64,000 nucleotides of DNA. Source: Verpa conica (taxonomy: Eukaryota > Ascomycota > Pezizomycetes > Pezizales > Morchellaceae). Location: positions 1 through 64,000 of the forward strand of contig JAUFSD010000012.1 in the NCBI GenBank assembly GCA_033030425.1, given 5' to 3'. Positions 61,700 to 64,000 of this stretch are shown one piece after another (the stretch's first letter is position 1; each line of letters begins with the position of its first letter). A program made the translations under genes and the position numbers. The notes beneath the pieces were generated by a model that did no database searches, was not told the origin of the DNA, and worked only from the letters and a program-made list of their open reading frames with translations.

Positions 61700-64000
61700 T
61701 TTTGATATAGAAGAATCTTGTGAGAAGACGGTTATTTTGGACAGAGGCGAAATTTATGAAATGGATAATCTGATCGAATATATTAGCGGGCATGATTTCA
61801 GTTATGAACAAAGAGCTCATTGCTCTTGTTATTGGAGCTGGTACTAAAGGAATGATGACTAGATATATGTTGGGTTGGTGTTCTATTCTATTTATGAAAC
61901 AGAGAAAGAACAAGCACAACTGTAATAATTCTAAATAAAAAAAGGGAAAGAAACAAAAACGTACCAAATAAACCAGATCCCGTTCCCTTACTATTATCTA
62001 AAAGTAAGATGAGAGATATCTAGATAGAAGGTCCCTTAAGTGTAATAACCAGGCACCCGGCATGAGGTCCGGAGGAATGCCGTATTTTTTCCTTTCGAGG
62101 TCCCCAAGATGTGGGGTAGTAAGTACTTGCTAGTTGGCTTTTTTTTTCTTGGAGGGATGATTGACGGAAAAATGCGTGGGGAGTGTGGGGAGGCAAGCAG
62201 CTTTAAACAAAGAACCCATAACCTGGCACACTTCTATTCCAGCGCTAGGGAAGGGGTGAGGGATGGAAAGGGTTACGGGTGAACGGTCAGCAAGAGCCTG
62301 GGTCCGTTAGCCTGACTGTATATTTGTGGAACTTGTAAAGAGGCTTAAATATGTACAATGTATGTCTTGGATGGCCGGGATATTCCTGGATGGGTGAATA
62401 CGTATGGAACACTTGCGGGGAAGACCATATTTGATTCACAAAAAAGACACAACCCATATCATATGCATCTATATTTCTATACATTCGGTTCTGGATTGAG
62501 CTCTCGCTTAGATGGCATAATTGGGATCTGTTCTTTGAAACCTTGCATGGCTGTAGTTCCTTCTGGCTTACAGCTGTATGTGTAGTATGCTCTTCTTGAG
62601 CTTGCCCAGATACATATGCTGATGCCTATCTCGGTATCTCAAGACCTGGGAGAACTTCCCAGCGTGTCAGAGACTTGCATGGCGGTCAAGTCTATTGCAC
62701 TTATCCTGGGTTTCATATAGGGGTCACACGATTCATCGATACAATATGCGGTAGAATATATGTTTTTCCCAACCTATTTGTAACTTGTCTGCCTACCCGC
62801 TCAACTATCACGGCGCAAAAGAGTGATATTATCTGTTAGGTGGGAAAGCGAATGTCTTTTCATGATATAAAAATCCACTGCGCTTAACTAGCCACTGTCT
62901 TGCATTGTCTTGCAAAAAAACCAGTAAACCTCCGAAACAAATAGAACTCTCCAAGATGCGACACCACTGGTGACTCCTGGAGAGGGAGAGGGCAAAAAGC
63001 AAAGCCAGAAGCCCCACCAAGAATAGCTGGATCTAGACGTCTTGCTTCTTACATGCGCCTCATCGCGTCGCCATCCACGACGCAAGCAGGGGTCTCGGAT
63101 CCAAAAGAAAGTGCTCGAACCGCTGCCAGATAATATCGGGTATAGTCAATGAGAGGCGGCATCACGGCATCAACAACGTCCTCTGCCCCTCCTCTCTCTT
63201 CAGGAGAAAAACACCCTCTCGGTATCATAGGCTCGCTTGCAGCCATGTGCGTTATTGGCTAGAGCCAGGCAGATACTCCATATGTGATGAATACCTTCTC
63301 CATCCATACATTAGGCCAAGTACCCGTTTCAAGGGCTGTGGGGAAATAAGAAACCCGGGAAGAGATTAAGTGGCTTCCCTGCTCAACCCCACTCCAGTGC
63401 TCTTTCCAGCTATGCAATCATAATTCTGCATGCCGCCAGCCCGGACCTTACGTCCTTAAGAATTGCTCCCGAACCTACATATCATGTGCCCTCTGGCGCC
63501 GATAATGGTCGTGGTATTCGGGCGTATTTCTCTCCTTCGGCCTGGTCGAGTGGAGATGGAAGTGGATAGCCGGTGGTAAACACCGGCTTGATCCAACTGC
63601 CGATGTGTGCACCGCAACTCCGGTATTGATGCGTTACTCTACCTGCCTAGAGTAGTGATCACAAATCATGATGCAGCTGATTGAAGAGCGGGTGGGGGCC
63701 ATGATTGTTTGGGATCAACAGTTTCGTGGGCAGTCGGTGACTGCGCCGGTAGGTTACGCCGGGAATGTCTCCTGTAAAAGTATTTCTTAGGCGCAAATTT
63801 TCCTATCGATAAGGATCCACCAGGTGAGACATGGAATTACTGCCTCTTGCCAACCTCCAACCTCATTACGTAGAGCAGGTCGCTGTGGGCTCTTGGGAAG
63901 TGTTTGCAACCATCTCACTTCTACATATGCATGTAGCCCACAAAAAAATTGCTTGTTTTTTCCGAGGCTATCAGCGGTTGATGGGCGGCGCTGTCATCAC
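61700..64000. other. Gene-poor right end of the window
   Basis: ORFs at 61431-61967 (minus) and 61467-61847 (plus) overlap the GPCR's first exon on either strand and have no domain of their own. ORFs at 62287-63246 have no domain. A gene may start beyond the right edge. Confidence 0.5.

Noticed and set aside
61431..61967. 178-aa minus and 126-aa plus ORFs next to the GPCR start
   Set aside because: They overlap the first GPCR exon in other frames and show no domain.

Overview
The window is nuclear DNA of a filamentous ascomycete, most likely a Pezizomycete (the morel, truffle and cup-fungus class). Genes carry many short GT-AG introns (about 44-150 bp) with CTAAC/CTGAC-type branch points and TATA boxes. 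There are long AT-rich, gene-poor gaps and a retroelement. The gene set is typical of a saprotrophic or plant-associated fungus: secreted plant-wall hydrolases, a cAMP-receptor-like GPCR, F-box, kinase-ankyrin and vWA proteins. The class is an inference, helped by an aldos-2-ulose dehydratase-like gene, since the anhydrofructose pathway is known from morels and cup fungi. Gene density is low, about 15 protein genes besides the retroelement. All exon joins were worked out by eye from reading frame, splice motifs and family conservation, and in every listed gene the exon lengths sum to an open frame.

Layout. 1-4401: a Penelope-like retroelement with one intact 1056-aa reverse transcriptase ORF and no GIY-YIG nuclease. 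It is flanked by directly repeated pseudo-LTRs that each carry an identical hammerhead-ribozyme-like fold. 6.7-20 kb: a small secreted cysteine-containing protein, a kinase-ankyrin fusion ending in a CaaX-like box, a vWA-domain protein and an SDR-type epimerase. 21.5-24.5 kb: a 15-exon aldos-2-ulose dehydratase-like gene (beta-propeller plus cupin). 25.5-40.7 kb, all on the minus strand: a GH127-like glycosidase, an amino-acid permease, a GH43 glycosidase and a catalase. 41.7-49.5 kb, plus strand: an F-box protein, a secreted protein of unknown function and a GH79 glucuronidase-like enzyme. 50-55.7 kb: a small unknown protein, a PL3 pectate lyase and an L-threo-3-deoxy-hexulosonate aldolase (LGA1/GaaC type). 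60-61.7 kb: a cAMP-receptor-like GPCR. The last 4.6 kb before the GPCR and the last 2.3 kb of the window show no gene.

How the genes may work together. GH127, GH43, GH79 and PL3 would act outside the cell on arabinose-, xylose-, glucuronate- and galacturonate-containing plant polymers. The LGA1-type aldolase would catabolise the galacturonate released by pectin breakdown. They are loosely grouped and interspersed with unrelated genes, so this is an enriched neighbourhood rather than a proven cluster. The most unusual items are the ribozyme-bearing retroelement, the kinase-ankyrin protein with a Ras-like tail, triple repeats of paired CGG sites in front of the GH127 promoter, and a perfect 45-bp inverted repeat at 37.7 kb.
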